From Desulfobacteraceae bacterium (lineage in GTDB: Bacteria > Desulfobacterota > Desulfobacteria > Desulfobacterales > JACKCP01), in assembly GCA_020633955.1 (NCBI GenBank), contig JACKCP010000005.1, forward strand, positions 62,001 through 126,000: DNA of 64,000 bases, in the 5' to 3' direction. Of this stretch, positions 1 to 10,000 are shown piece after piece. Each line of letters opens with the position of its first letter. Position 1 is the stretch's first letter. The notes under the pieces were generated by a model, which was given only the letters and a program-made list of their open reading frames with translations, was not told the DNA's origin and searched no databases. The position numbers were made by a program, and so were the translations under genes.

Positions 1-1
1 A

Positions 2-1603
2 AGACAAAATGAGCTTGATTATCTTAACAGCACCTGGGGCAGACTGGATGATCTTTCAAATCCTTTTATAAAAAAATATCTTGATAATTCAGCTGCAGAT
101 TATTTTAAATCCCATCAGAAAATTTTTAAAAATGAATATGGAGAGATTTTTCTGACCAATAAATACGGTGCGTTAACTGCATCCACTGAAAAATTGACTA
201 CATTTACACATGCACATAAATACTGGTGGAAAAAAGCTTATAACAATGGCAGGGGAGCAGTTTTTTTTGATGACAGAGGATACGATGAAAGTGCCAGGGA
301 TTATGTTCTTGGTGTCGTAGTTCCTGTTTATAAAAATAATGAGGTTCTCGGCATACTAAAATTTAACCTCAACATAAGTACTTTTTTGGAAGAAATTGTT
401 TTATCTTTAAAAGACAAATACTCTGGAAGCATAAAAATTGTCCGTTCTTCAGGCCTTATTCTTTATGAAAAAGGGGTAAAGCCATTTTCATCGAGGATTA
501 AAGATTCTGTGGCAGAAAAAATTAAAAAAAATAAATCAGGTGCATTTATTATTGAGTCTTTGGATAAAGATGTCCTTTTTGGATATAGTGCGGTTGATTT
601 AACATATTTCTCGGTTGAGGTAATGGGGTTTGGGGGGATAAGGCAGTCCATTGATCATAAAAAAGGCAATGAAAAAGAGAGCTGGGTTGTAATTTACACA
701 ATTCCCAAAAAAATTTTTTCAACCATGATTTTTAAGACTGCTTCTTTCATGTTTTTTATTGGAATTGCCTTTATAACCGCTGTTGCACTTTTTTCGGGCT
801 ATATTGGTAAAATTATGGCAAGTCCAATAATTAGGATGTCAAAAACTGCCGAAGATATTGCATCCGGTAATTTCAACACAAGAATAGATATAAGATCTAA
901 AGATGAAGTAGGGGACTTTGCAAAATCCTTTAATTATATGATGGACAGGCTTCAGGAAACAACAGCATCCAAAAATGATCTTGAGCATGAGATAAATGAA
1001 AGAAAAAAAGCACAGTCAAAGGCAATAGAAAATGAAAAAAGGTTTCGAAGGCTTTTTGAGACTATTCCAGATCCTGTTTATGTTCATGATATAAAAGGCA
1101 GATTTTATGATTTTAATGATGCAGCCTGTGAGAAACTTGGGTATACAAGAAAAGAAATGTCAGTGCTTTCTTCTCTTTCCATAGACATTGATCACAGGTC
1201 AGAAGATGTTGTTGAAAATATTTCCTCAGCCCTTAAATCTGGTGCAGTGGTAGTTGAATCAAGGCACAGAGCCAAATCTGGCAGAGTTATTCAGGTTGAA
1301 CTGCATATAAATACTTTTATGGAAGGCGAAAAAATAATATTTGTTACTGTTGCAAGGGATATAACAGAAAGAAAAAATTCAGACAAAGAAAAATCAGAGC
1401 TTATTTCAGAGCTTCAGCAGGCACTTGACAAGGTTAAAACCTTAAGCGGGCTTCTTCCAATCTGCTCTCATTGCAAAAAAATTCGCAACGAAATAGGATA
1501 CTGGGATAAAATTGAAAGTTATATTTCAAAACATTCCAATGCAGAATTTACCCACAGTATATGTGAAGAATGCATGAAAAAATATTATTCGGATTTATTA
1601 TAA
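2..1603 (+). CDS. Cache/HAMP/PAS sensor protein with cysteine-rich C-terminal tail (5' partial)
   Basis: The reading frame is open to the left edge of the window, so the true start lies outside it. Visible in order: an extracytoplasmic Cache-like sensor (GEIFLTNKYGAL, then conserved WW and VPVY segments), a transmembrane helix (FKTASFMFFIGIAFITAVAL), a HAMP linker (PIIRMSKTAEDIASGNF), a PAS domain (FRRLFETIPDPVYVHDIKG to ITERKN), a short coiled coil, and a tail with CSHCKKIRNEIGYW plus a final CEEC. The tail has the spacing of a small metal-binding motif often seen after PAS domains in deltaproteobacteria. No kinase, GGDEF or methyl-accepting domain is present. It stops 11 bases before the sigma54 regulator, so the two probably form one operon and act in one pathway. 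How the signal leaves the protein is not evident. Confidence 0.8.
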   Translation, partial: RQNELDYLNSTWGRLDDLSNPFIKKYLDNSAADYFKSHQKIFKNEYGEIFLTNKYGALTASTEKLTTFTHAHKYWWKKAYNNGRGAVFFDDRGYDESARDYVLGVVVPVYKNNEVLGILKFNLNISTFLEEIVLSLKDKYSGSIKIVRSSGLILYEKGVKPFSSRIKDSVAEKIKKNKSGAFIIESLDKDVLFGYSAVDLTYFSVEVMGFGGIRQSIDHKKGNEKESWVVIYTIPKKIFSTMIFKTASFMFFIGIAFITAVALFSGYIGKIMASPIIRMSKTAEDIASGNFNTRIDIRSKDEVGDFAKSFNYMMDRLQETTASKNDLEHEINERKKAQSKAIENEKRFRRLFETIPDPVYVHDIKGRFYDFNDAACEKLGYTRKEMSVLSSLSIDIDHRSEDVVENISSALKSGAVVVESRHRAKSGRVIQVELHINTFMEGEKIIFVTVARDITERKNSDKEKSELISELQQALDKVKTLSGLLPICSHCKKIRNEIGYWDKIESYISKHSNAEFTHSICEECMKKYYSDLL

Positions 1604-1614
1604 GAAAGGTTTTT

Positions 1615-3312
1615 ATGGATTTGTCAGGTGTAAGGGCTCTTGTTGTTGATGATGAAGAAAGTATAAGATTTGTATACAGAACTTTTCTTGAGAGTAAAGG
1701 TGCTGTGGTTACACTGGCTGATGATTTTGACGAGGCAGTCAAATATTTAAATGACAAATCCTTTGATATTATTTTTACAGATATTTATTTGAATCAAAAC
1801 AAGGGTACAGATATTCTTGATTATACAAAAAAACAGGGTATAGATTCTCCTGTAATAATTATAACAGGACAGCCTGATATTGACAGTGCCGCAGAGGCGG
1901 TAAGGCTTGGTGCCTTTGATTATCTAACCAAGCCTGTGAAAAAAGAAAAATTTTTAAGCGTTTCAAAATTTGCATTTGATTTTAAGCAGTTAAATGAAAT
2001 GAATAAAAAAAATGAAGCTGAAAGGGATAATTACAGAAAAAATTTAGATATTATTTTCAAAACTGTTAAGGAAGGGATTTTAACAGTAGACAGAAATTTT
2101 AAAATCATTGAAGCAAATTCTGCCTTGAAAAAAATCTGCAGTACAGCTGAAAATATCAGGGGAAATGATTTTAGAGAATTTTCCGGGAATTGCAGAAAAA
2201 AGTGTATTGAATTGTTGAAAAATGCCCTTGAAAAAAACGAGGAATGTGAAGAGATAAAAATTGAGTGCTTTAAAAACAATTTACCCGGACAGACTGTCCT
2301 TGCTTCAGCCTCACCCCTTCCAGATAATACAGGAGCACTTCTTGTTTTAAGAGACGTTTCAAATATTGTGAAAATGGAATCTGAAATAAAAAAACATTCC
2401 TTTTCAAAATACATGGTGGGAAGCAGTGAAAAAATGTTAAAGGTTTTTGAACTTATTTCCCTTCTTTCAGAAACTGATACAACAGTTCTTATCACAGGAG
2501 AAAGCGGTACAGGAAAGGAACTTGCTGCCAAGTTTCTGCATTCAAACGGTATACGCTCTTCCAATAATCTTGTTGCAATAAACTGCTCTGCCTTTAGTGA
2601 AAATCTTCTTGAAAGTGAATTGTTTGGACATGTAAAAGGTGCCTTTACAGGTGCATATAAGGATAAACCGGGAAGGTTTTTAAATGCCCACAACGGAACT
2701 TTATTTCTTGATGAAATAGGAGATATTTCACCCCAGATTCAGATTAAGCTTTTACGCTTTCTACAGGAAATGGAGTTTGAGCCTGTTGGAAGTGATAAAA
2801 CCCTTAAGGTTGACGTCAGGGTTATTGCAGCAACCAACAAGAATTTAAAGGAAAAAGTTGAAAACAATGAATTCAGGGAAGACCTTTATTACAGATTAAA
2901 TGTCGTAAATATTGAGCTGCCGCCTTTAAGAGAAAGAAAAGATGATATTATTCCATTATTTGAGCATTTTAAAACAGAATTTAACAGTAAAATGGGTAAA
3001 CGTATAAAATTCATATCAAATGAGGCAGTTGAAATTTTATACAATTATAACTGGCCTGGCAATATAAGGGAATTCAAACACTCAATTGAGCATGCCTTTG
3101 TATTATGCCAGGGTGATATTATTACTCCAGAATATCTTCCGCGGGATATTATTACAAACAGCATTAAAGATACAAATAATGATCTTAATGAAAAAAGGCT
3201 TATTCTTGAAACATTGAAAAAAACAAACTGGAATAAAGCAAAGGCCTCAAGAATTCTTGGAATAAGCAGGCAGACGCTGTATCGGAAAATGAAAAAATTT
3301 ATTCTTGAATAA
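1615..3312 (+). CDS. sigma54-dependent response regulator (REC-PAS-AAA-Fis HTH)
   Basis: I start at the ATG at 1615, behind AAGAAAGG, rather than at an upstream in-frame ATG inside the preceding gene; this gives 565 aa. Order: receiver domain (VVDDEES acidic pocket, phospho-acceptor Asp in FTDIYL, Lys in LTKPVKK), a PAS-like linker (about 145-260), sigma54 activator AAA+ domain (Walker A GESGTGKE, GAFTGA loop that contacts sigma54, Walker B LFLDEIGD, arginine-finger region) and a Fis-type helix-turn-helix at the end (KASRILGISRQTLYRKMKKF). All motifs needed for ATP-driven activation of sigma54 RNA polymerase are present. Immediate linkage to the upstream sensor suggests cognate signalling; its targets are not identified, though a weak -24/-12 promoter lies just downstream at 3641. 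Confidence 0.92.
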   Translation: MDLSGVRALVVDDEESIRFVYRTFLESKGAVVTLADDFDEAVKYLNDKSFDIIFTDIYLNQNKGTDILDYTKKQGIDSPVIIITGQPDIDSAAEAVRLGAFDYLTKPVKKEKFLSVSKFAFDFKQLNEMNKKNEAERDNYRKNLDIIFKTVKEGILTVDRNFKIIEANSALKKICSTAENIRGNDFREFSGNCRKKCIELLKNALEKNEECEEIKIECFKNNLPGQTVLASASPLPDNTGALLVLRDVSNIVKMESEIKKHSFSKYMVGSSEKMLKVFELISLLSETDTTVLITGESGTGKELAAKFLHSNGIRSSNNLVAINCSAFSENLLESELFGHVKGAFTGAYKDKPGRFLNAHNGTLFLDEIGDISPQIQIKLLRFLQEMEFEPVGSDKTLKVDVRVIAATNKNLKEKVENNEFREDLYYRLNVVNIELPPLRERKDDIIPLFEHFKTEFNSKMGKRIKFISNEAVEILYNYNWPGNIREFKHSIEHAFVLCQGDIITPEYLPRDIITNSIKDTNNDLNEKRLILETLKKTNWNKAKASRILGISRQTLYRKMKKFILE

Positions 3313-3323
3313 CCCCTTGCAAA

Positions 3324-3502
3324 TTATTCAGCTGCTGAATAAAAATCCTGGTTTTCAGTCAATGAATATGCAGGTATAATCAGCTGGTATTTATAACCTG
3401 AGTTGATCGTTTCATATCCATATTCTGTTTTCTTTATAAGATTGCCTGTAAATAAATTCAATAGCACATTCCACCTTTGTGGTGATAGTTGGGTGCCTGA
3501 AC
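3324..3502 (-). pseudogene. possible 3' remnant of an unidentified minus-strand gene
   Basis: On the minus strand one frame reads about 57 codons to a stop at 3324, with protein-like composition (QRWNVLLNLFTGNLIKK, then YGYETINSGYKYQLIIPAY). No start codon or ribosome site is visible and the frame closes with a stop further upstream. It could be the degraded end of a lost gene, or chance. The family is not recognised. Confidence 0.25.
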
Positions 3503-3549
3503 TTTATAACGAGATTTTGGAAGAATTTAAATTCGCTGAACTGTAAAAG

Positions 3550-3570
3550 TGTAACATGTGTAATGTTACA
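3550..3570. promoter_or_regulatory. operator-like palindrome upstream of the receiver gene
   Basis: A perfect inverted repeat, TGTAACAT and ATGTTACA separated by five bases, is followed at once by a third related half (ATGTCACATGT). It lies about 210 bases before the receiver/CheW genes in a 466-base gap. The form suits a dimeric regulator; the protein that binds is unknown. Confidence 0.4.
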
Positions 3571-3640
3571 TATGTCACATGTTGTCATTTAAAATATATA
3601 TTTTTCCGCCTGTTTCCCTGTTTTAATGCCTTTTTTTAAT

Positions 3641-3656
3641 TGGCATCCTTTTTGTA
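3641..3656 (+). promoter_or_regulatory. possible sigma54 (-24/-12) promoter
   Basis: TGGCATCCTTTTTGTA has GG and G(T) at the ten-base spacing required by sigma54 polymerase, with T instead of C in the -12 GC. It sits 120 bases upstream of the receiver gene and downstream of a sigma54 activator gene, which supports but does not prove function. Confidence 0.35.
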
Positions 3657-3778
3657 TATCTTCATTGGAATTAACAGTTAAAATTTTTAATTTAAAAATA
3701 AGAAAATCATGGTTTGGGTGTAAAAAAATCACTTTGCTAAAAGTTTTACCCTGAATTTGAATTTTGCCAGGAGGAATA

Positions 3779-4177
3779 ATGGATTTGGCTGCAGGAGAAA
3801 GCACATTTGATGGAAAAGGGAATATTCTTTTAGTTGATGATGATGAAAATATAACAAAAGTTATTTCTCTAATGATTATAAAACTTGGTTACACCTGTTT
3901 TTCATTCAATGACAGCAAAAAAGCTTTAAAATCCTTTGAGGAAAATCCTGATAAATATGATCTTTTGCTCACAGATATGACAATGCCGGGCATTAAAGGA
4001 GACGAGCTGGCAGGCCAGATCATTAAAATAAAGCCTGATATTCCGGTGATAATTTTTTCGGGTTACAGCGAAAAGATAAGAACAGGTGAAAATACAGGTG
4101 CTTATCAATATCTTGAAAAGCCTGTTAGAAAGGAAACTCTGGGACTTGCCATAAAAAGCTGCCTTTTCAAGCAGTGA
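3779..4177 (+). CDS. single-domain response regulator (CheY-like receiver)
   Basis: The start is the ATG at 3779 behind a strong AGGAGG (3769-3774); an upstream TTG in frame would put this ribosome site inside the gene. The 132-aa product is a lone receiver domain: acidic pair in LLVDDDENI, phospho-acceptor Asp in LLLTDMTMPG, Ser in IIFSGYS and the conserved Lys in YLEKPVRKE. No output domain is present, so it should act by protein contact, as CheY does, or as a phosphate relay or sink. It precedes CheW and a chemoreceptor on the same strand, which suggests a chemosensory or related pathway, but no CheA or CheB/R is in the window. Confidence 0.88.
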   Translation: MDLAAGESTFDGKGNILLVDDDENITKVISLMIIKLGYTCFSFNDSKKALKSFEENPDKYDLLLTDMTMPGIKGDELAGQIIKIKPDIPVIIFSGYSEKIRTGENTGAYQYLEKPVRKETLGLAIKSCLFKQ

Positions 4178-4182
4178 TTGTA

Positions 4183-4232
4183 TGAAAATTTACCTTCAAT
4201 ACATTAAGTATTTTGATGAATAAAATTAAATC
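4183..4232. repeat. fragment of repeat family B
   Basis: The segment contains the family-B core (GAAAATTTACC, then TACATTAAGTATTTTGATGA, then ATTAAAT), the same palindromic heart as at 10184-10334, but without the outer arms. It lies between the receiver gene and cheW. Confidence 0.35.
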
Positions 4233-4260
4233 AAGTCAATCAATATAAAAAGGAGATAAT

Positions 4261-4797
4261 ATGGCAGAAACTTCATCTGAATTATTCAAGAAAGATTCTG
4301 GAAGAATCTCTACAATGACTGAAAGGGAGGGGAAATATCTTACTTTTTTTCTTGAAAGCGAAGAGTATGGAATAAGCATTCTTAAAATCAAGGAAATTAT
4401 TGGAATGATGCCTATTACCTCCGTTCCCCAAACCCCTGAGTTTGTAAAGGGGGTAATAAACCTGAGGGGAAAGGTTCTTCCTGTTATAGATTTAAGGCAG
4501 AAGTTTGGAATGTCTGAAATGGAATATGATGACAAGACATGCATAATTGTTGTTGAACTTGATATGAAAACTTCGGTTATTTATGTTGGTATTGTTGTTG
4601 ATTCGGTTTCAGAGGTTTTGAATATTAAGGAAGAGGATATTGATGACAGTGTTTCTTTTGGTGTTTCAGTTAATACAAGGTTTCTCAAGGGGATTGCAAA
4701 GGTTGATAACAGCGTAAAAATTCTTCTTGATATAGAAAAAGTTTTTGATGACAGTGAAATCTCTGTTTTAAACAATCAGGCAGAAATGGAATTTTGA
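4261..4797 (+). CDS. cheW: CheW chemotaxis coupling protein
   Basis: This 178-aa protein is a single CheW domain after a short hydrophilic leader. Typical segments are YLTFFLESEEYGISILKIKE, the central VPQTPEFVKGVINLRGKVLPVIDLR signature (present here in pieces), and VGIVVDSVSEVL. CheW links chemoreceptor tips to the histidine kinase CheA. It is preceded by AAAAGGAGA and followed 125 bases later by a chemoreceptor gene, its probable partner. Length is normal for the family (150-180 aa). CheA must be encoded elsewhere. Confidence 0.93.
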   Translation: MAETSSELFKKDSGRISTMTEREGKYLTFFLESEEYGISILKIKEIIGMMPITSVPQTPEFVKGVINLRGKVLPVIDLRQKFGMSEMEYDDKTCIIVVELDMKTSVIYVGIVVDSVSEVLNIKEEDIDDSVSFGVSVNTRFLKGIAKVDNSVKILLDIEKVFDDSEISVLNNQAEMEF

Positions 4798-4922
4798 ATC
4801 CTGTTCTTTTTAATCAAATATGACAATATATTATGGTTCTAATGAAATAAAATACATTATTGTTCTTTTTTTTTGCTTTAAACTAAAAAAAATTTGGATC
4901 AGCTGAAAATAAGGAGATATCA

Positions 4923-6920
4923 ATGTTTAAAAATATGAAGCTTGGGACAAAAATAGCCTTTGGGTTTGGAGTACTTATCTGTATTGCAGTTATTCTTGGT
5001 TCAATTGCTGTTTATAATATGCAGAAAGTTAAAAAGGAAAGTGTAATTCTTGCTGAAGAATATATTCCAGAAGTAATAATTGCAACTGACTTGAGAGGAG
5101 CTGCAAACCGTCTCATGTATGCAGTAAGAGGTTTCGCCTATTCAGGTGAAAAGAGATTTTATGATGAGTCTCTAAAGGAAATGAAGACATTGGATAGTAT
5201 TATTGTTAAGGGAGAAGAGCTTGAGAAAAAAGCCAGTTCTTTAAAAGCATTAAAACAGCAGCTTGAAAAATCAAAATCTTCTTTAAATGAATATAAGGAG
5301 CTCTTTGAAAAAACAAGGCAGGCAGATCAGAATATTAATAAGCAAAGGGATGATCTGGCTGTAACTGCTGAGCAGGCACTGAAATTGATGGGGGATTATA
5401 TTGATCAGCAGACAAAAAGTGCAGATAACGAATCAAAAGACCGTTCCATTGACAGGGAAAACCTTGGGAATCTTTTTGTTGAAAGGGTTGATAAAATAAA
5501 TGAAGCAAATGATGTAATTGATATTTACAATGATGCAAGGCTCAAAGGGTATCAGTTTCAGGCATTAAGGGATTTTACCTATCTTGATCAGGCTCAAAGA
5601 AATTTTAATCAAGTTGAAAAAATGTTGCTGCAGTTAAAATCAGAATCAAAAAATCCAAAAAACATAAATCTTTTTGGAAATGTTATAACTTTAACTTCAG
5701 ATTACAAGAAAAGCCTTGACAGTCTTGCTGACAGCTGGACTACGCTTGAAAAATTAAATACCCAGAGAAGAGATACCGGAAGAAAACTTATTGATGCATG
5801 CATAGAAACAACAGATGCAGCTCTTACAGGAGCAGAAAGAATTTCAACTGATGCTGCAACATCTCTTGCCAGATCAGTTGTTATTATGATTACCGGTCTG
5901 ATTCTTGCTGTTATTGCAGGTATTTTTGCCGCATATGTAATTACAACAAGCATAACAAGACCTGTGTCAAGAATTATAGACGGATTGAGCGATGGGTCGG
6001 AACAGGTTGCATCAGCTGCAGGCCAGGTTTCAACTGCAAGCCAGACTCTTGCAGAAGGTGCTTCAGAACAGGCAGCATCAATAGAGGAAACATCATCTTC
6101 TCTTGAAGAAATGGCAAGCCAGACAAAGCAGAACGCAGATAATGCCTTAGAAGCCGACAGTCTCATGAAAGAAGCCGGAAAAGTTGTGGCAGAGGCAGAC
6201 TCTTCAATGGATCAGTTAAGCAGATCAATGTCTGAAATTTCTTCAGCAAGTGAAGAAACTTCAAAAATAATAAAAACAATAGATGAAATAGCTTTTCAGA
6301 CAAATCTTCTTGCTTTAAATGCTGCAGTAGAGGCTGCAAGGGCAGGTGAAGCAGGAGCTGGATTTGCCGTTGTTGCAGATGAGGTTAGAAATCTTGCAAT
6401 GAGGGCTGCTGAGGCTGCAAAAAATACTTCTGCTCTTATAGAGGGAACAGTTAAGAAGGTAAAAGAGGGTGCAGATATTACAGACGCAACAAATTCTGCT
6501 TTTGCAAAGGTAAAGGAAAGCAATATAAAGGTTGGAGGACTTATTGCAGAAATAGCAGCTGCATCAAATGAGCAGTCAAAGGGAATTGAGCAGATAAATA
6601 TGGCTGTATCACAAATGGACAAGGTTACCCAGACAAATGCTGCAAATGCAGAAGAATCAGCTTCTGCTTCAGAAGAAATGAGCGCACAGGCAGAGCAGAT
6701 GAGATCAATTGTTGGAGAGCTTTCAAAGCTTGTTACCGGAAGTTCTGAAATGCAGTCAAGCCATTCTTATACAAATTTAAAGAAAAAGTCGGCAGTAAAA
6801 AAATCAGGATATAAAACCAGGACTCCTGCAAAAATAGACAGTCGTTCAAAGGGGCATGAAATATCTCCAGATCATGTTATTCCATTTGATGATGACGATG
6901 ATTTTGAAGACTGGAAATAG
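4923..6920 (+). CDS. methyl-accepting chemotaxis protein with helical periplasmic sensor (HBM-type)
   Basis: 665 aa. An N-terminal membrane helix (about 8-30), a long all-helical sensor of about 270 residues (size and helicity fit the helical bimodular, HBM, type), a second membrane helix (VVIMITGLILAVIAGIFAAY), HAMP, and a full methyl-accepting signalling domain with the hairpin tip DEIAFQTNLLALNAAVEAARAG in pieces. Glu/Gln-rich methylation stretches flank the tip. The tail is basic then acidic, ending DDDDDFEDWK, with no CheR-docking pentapeptide. RBS AAGGAGA. It probably signals through the adjacent CheW. HBM receptors of other bacteria bind organic acids; the ligand here cannot be read from sequence. 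Confidence 0.93.
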   Translation: MFKNMKLGTKIAFGFGVLICIAVILGSIAVYNMQKVKKESVILAEEYIPEVIIATDLRGAANRLMYAVRGFAYSGEKRFYDESLKEMKTLDSIIVKGEELEKKASSLKALKQQLEKSKSSLNEYKELFEKTRQADQNINKQRDDLAVTAEQALKLMGDYIDQQTKSADNESKDRSIDRENLGNLFVERVDKINEANDVIDIYNDARLKGYQFQALRDFTYLDQAQRNFNQVEKMLLQLKSESKNPKNINLFGNVITLTSDYKKSLDSLADSWTTLEKLNTQRRDTGRKLIDACIETTDAALTGAERISTDAATSLARSVVIMITGLILAVIAGIFAAYVITTSITRPVSRIIDGLSDGSEQVASAAGQVSTASQTLAEGASEQAASIEETSSSLEEMASQTKQNADNALEADSLMKEAGKVVAEADSSMDQLSRSMSEISSASEETSKIIKTIDEIAFQTNLLALNAAVEAARAGEAGAGFAVVADEVRNLAMRAAEAAKNTSALIEGTVKKVKEGADITDATNSAFAKVKESNIKVGGLIAEIAAASNEQSKGIEQINMAVSQMDKVTQTNAANAEESASASEEMSAQAEQMRSIVGELSKLVTGSSEMQSSHSYTNLKKKSAVKKSGYKTRTPAKIDSRSKGHEISPDHVIPFDDDDDFEDWK

Positions 6921-6935
6921 AAATAATTAAAATTA

Positions 6936-6981
6936 ATATCTGTCTGGTTTTATTTGAATTTCAAATCAGGCAGATATTTTT
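6936..6981 (+). terminator. rho-independent terminator after the chemoreceptor
   Basis: An 11-bp stem (ATATCTGTCTG with CAGGCAGATAT, one G-U pair) encloses a loop that itself contains ATTTGAATTTCAAAT, and is followed by a run of T. It lies 16 bases past the stop codon. Confidence 0.75.
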
Positions 6982-7059
6982 GCCTGGTCTGTAAAAGGGT
7001 GGTAAAAAGGTTTTAGCTTTTTGCCCGATACTGATGACTTATAAATTCAAGAGGGTTTT

Positions 7060-10000
7060 ATGCAGAAGTCTGACTCTGGAAAAATTATTATTGCACATGC
7101 TGACAAGGGACTAAGATCCTTTATTTCTGAGAGACTTGAAAAATATAATTTTGAAATTTTCCAGACTGAAACAGGAAAACTTGTTCTTGAACTGTCTGAA
7201 TTTATCAGTCCTTGTTTTATTGTGACAGGCCACACACTTTCTGACATGTCTGCTCCTGAAATGATAAAAACCCTTCAGGCCGGAAATTATAATATTCCTT
7301 TTCTGCTTATTGCAGACAGTAACAATATTGAAAATTCACTTGAAATGATGAAGCTTGGTGCCGTTGATTATATTTTCAGGAAAGATCTGGACTCTTTTTT
7401 TTCATCCGGGCTTGTTGGAAAGATTTTTGATAAAAAAAATGTATCAGATAAATATAAGGTTTCAGAAATTCAAAAGAAAAGGGTTCTTAAAAGTGAAGAA
7501 AAATATAGATGCGTATTTGAAGATAACCCTCTTGTTAAAATGGTTATTGATCTTGGTTCTGGTTCAATAATTGATGCCAATGGTTCTGCTTCTGATTTTT
7601 ACGGGTGGACCAGGAAACAGATCAGAAAAATGAATATCAATGAGATAGATCTGCTTTTTGAAGAAAAAATAAAATTAAAAAAAGACATAAAAAATTTTTC
7701 CTTTGAATCAGTTCATAAAAAATCCGACGGCAGCTTTGCAGATGTTGAAGTAATATCAAATACTTTAAGAATTGAAGATAAAAATTTACTTTATTATATA
7801 GTATTGGATTTAACGGAAAAAAAGAAAAAGGATAACAGGCTTAATCTTTTAAGTATTTCACTTGATCACAGTCCTGTACTGGTTGTTATTACGGACAGCC
7901 TTGGACGTATTGAATATGTAAATCATGAATTTACAAAAGTTACAGGTTATTGTTTTGATGAGGTAAAAGGAAAAAATCCAAGTATTTTAAAGTCTGGAAG
8001 GCACAATAAGGCATTTTATAAGGAACTGTGGGATACTGTTCTCCAGGGCAGAACCTGGGTAGGGGAGTTTTGCAATAAAAAGAAAAATAATGAAATTTAC
8101 TGGGAAAAAGCAATTATTTCTCCTGTTAAAAATCATAGAAAAGAAATAACAAACTTTGTTGCAATAAAAGAAGATATCACAGAAAAAAGAAATATTGTTA
8201 AGGAACTTATAATTGCAAAAGATGAGGCTCAGGCTGCCAATAAGGCCAAATCCGAGTTTCTTGCAACCATGAGTCACGAACTGAGAACTCCTCTTAACGG
8301 AGTAATAGGCTTTTCGGAAATATTAAAGGATACTCCGCTTGAAGATGATCAAAAGGAATATGTAAATACCATATCAACAAGTGCAAAACTGCTTCTTAAC
8401 ATAATTAATGATATTTTGGACTTTTCAAAACTTGAAGCCGGCAAACTTGAGCTTGAAAAAGTAAAAACAGATATCCGCCGCCTTGTTTATCAGAGTATTG
8501 ACAATATAAGATTCAGTGCAGAAGAAAAAGGCCTTGAAATTCTCCTTGATATTGACGCTCAAGTGCCAAAATATTTTTATGTTGATCCAGTCAGATTAAA
8601 ACAGATCCTTTCAAATCTTCTTGGCAATGCAGTCAAGTTTACTGGTAAGGGAGAAGTTGAGTTAAGTGTTTCATTTAGAAAAATTTCTGATTTTAATGGT
8701 GAATTTCTATTTAAGGTCAGGGATACTGGCATAGGAATAGAAGAGAAGCATAAGGATAAAATTTTCAAGGCATTCAGTCAGGCAGACAGTTCAACAACAC
8801 GAAGATTTGGAGGGACAGGACTTGGCCTTATAATTTGTGATATGCTTGCAAAAGAGATGAAAACTGAAATCAAGTTTGAAAGTGAGCCTGGAAGGGGTTC
8901 TCTTTTTTATTTTACAATAGAGGCTGATACAGAAGGATTTATAAAATATTCTGGTTTTTCGGATAAAATAAAAAAAGCCCTGGTTATTGATGAAAATAAA
9001 AAATGCCAGGCCATTTTAAAAAAAATTTTTGCCGATATGAATATTGAAGCTTATCCATGCTTAAACAAAGAAGATTTTTTAAAATTTACAGGTGATAATA
9101 AAAGAAATTATGATATTTTTATTATTGATTATAAATCAGCTTTTATGCCATCTGAAGAACTTATAAAAGAGCTCAGGCATAAGTTTTCTTCAGATTCTTT
9201 ATTTATTTTGTCCCATTCAACAACAGATACAAAAGACATTAAAAAATTCCATGAAAAAAACTCAGTTGATTCTGCAATTGTTAAACCATTAACCCATGAT
9301 TCTCTTTTTGACTGTATTTCAGGTGCTGCATCTGATTTGGAAGGATTTTCATTTGAGGAAGAGGTTCAGTTAATTGAAATAATATCCGATATTTCAACTG
9401 AACCAGAAAAGCTCTGGAAAGTTTTGATCGCAGAAGACAATAATTTAAATATGCTGCTTGCGAAAACCCTTGTTTCAAAAGTTCTTCCCTTTTCATTAAT
9501 TTTTGAGGCTGAAAATGGTAAAAAAGCTGTAGAAGCCTATTTTGATCATGAACCTGACATAATTTTCATGGATCTGCAAATGCCGGTAATGGGAGGAAAT
9601 GAAGCGGTAAGTATAATAAGGGAAGCTGAAAAAAAACTTGAAAGGCATACGCCTGTTATTGGTCTTACTGCCGTTGCCTTTGAGGACCAGCTGGAAATAA
9701 GCAGAAAAAAAGGCATGGATGAATTTATAGTCAAGCCAATTGAAATTGATAAGTTTAAATATGTTTTAAAGAGTTTTCTTAAAACAGATGAAAATAACAA
9801 CTGCTGCTTTGAAGAGTATGTTCATTTTAACTATCATGAGTTTCTTAAAATAGTGGATGATTATGGAGCTGTAAATGAAATAATAAAAGCTGTAAAAAAA
9901 GATCTCTCGCATAAAATTCAGGCGGTTAAAAATGAAATAAGCTTAAGGGATTATTTGGGGCTTTTTGAAATTTTCTCTTCGCTCAAGCAGACTTCAATTG

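Noticed and set aside
2031..2693. Long minus-strand open frame (220 codons) inside the sigma54 regulator
   Set aside because: Fully contained in a gene with all family motifs on the + strand; composition is that of an antisense shadow.
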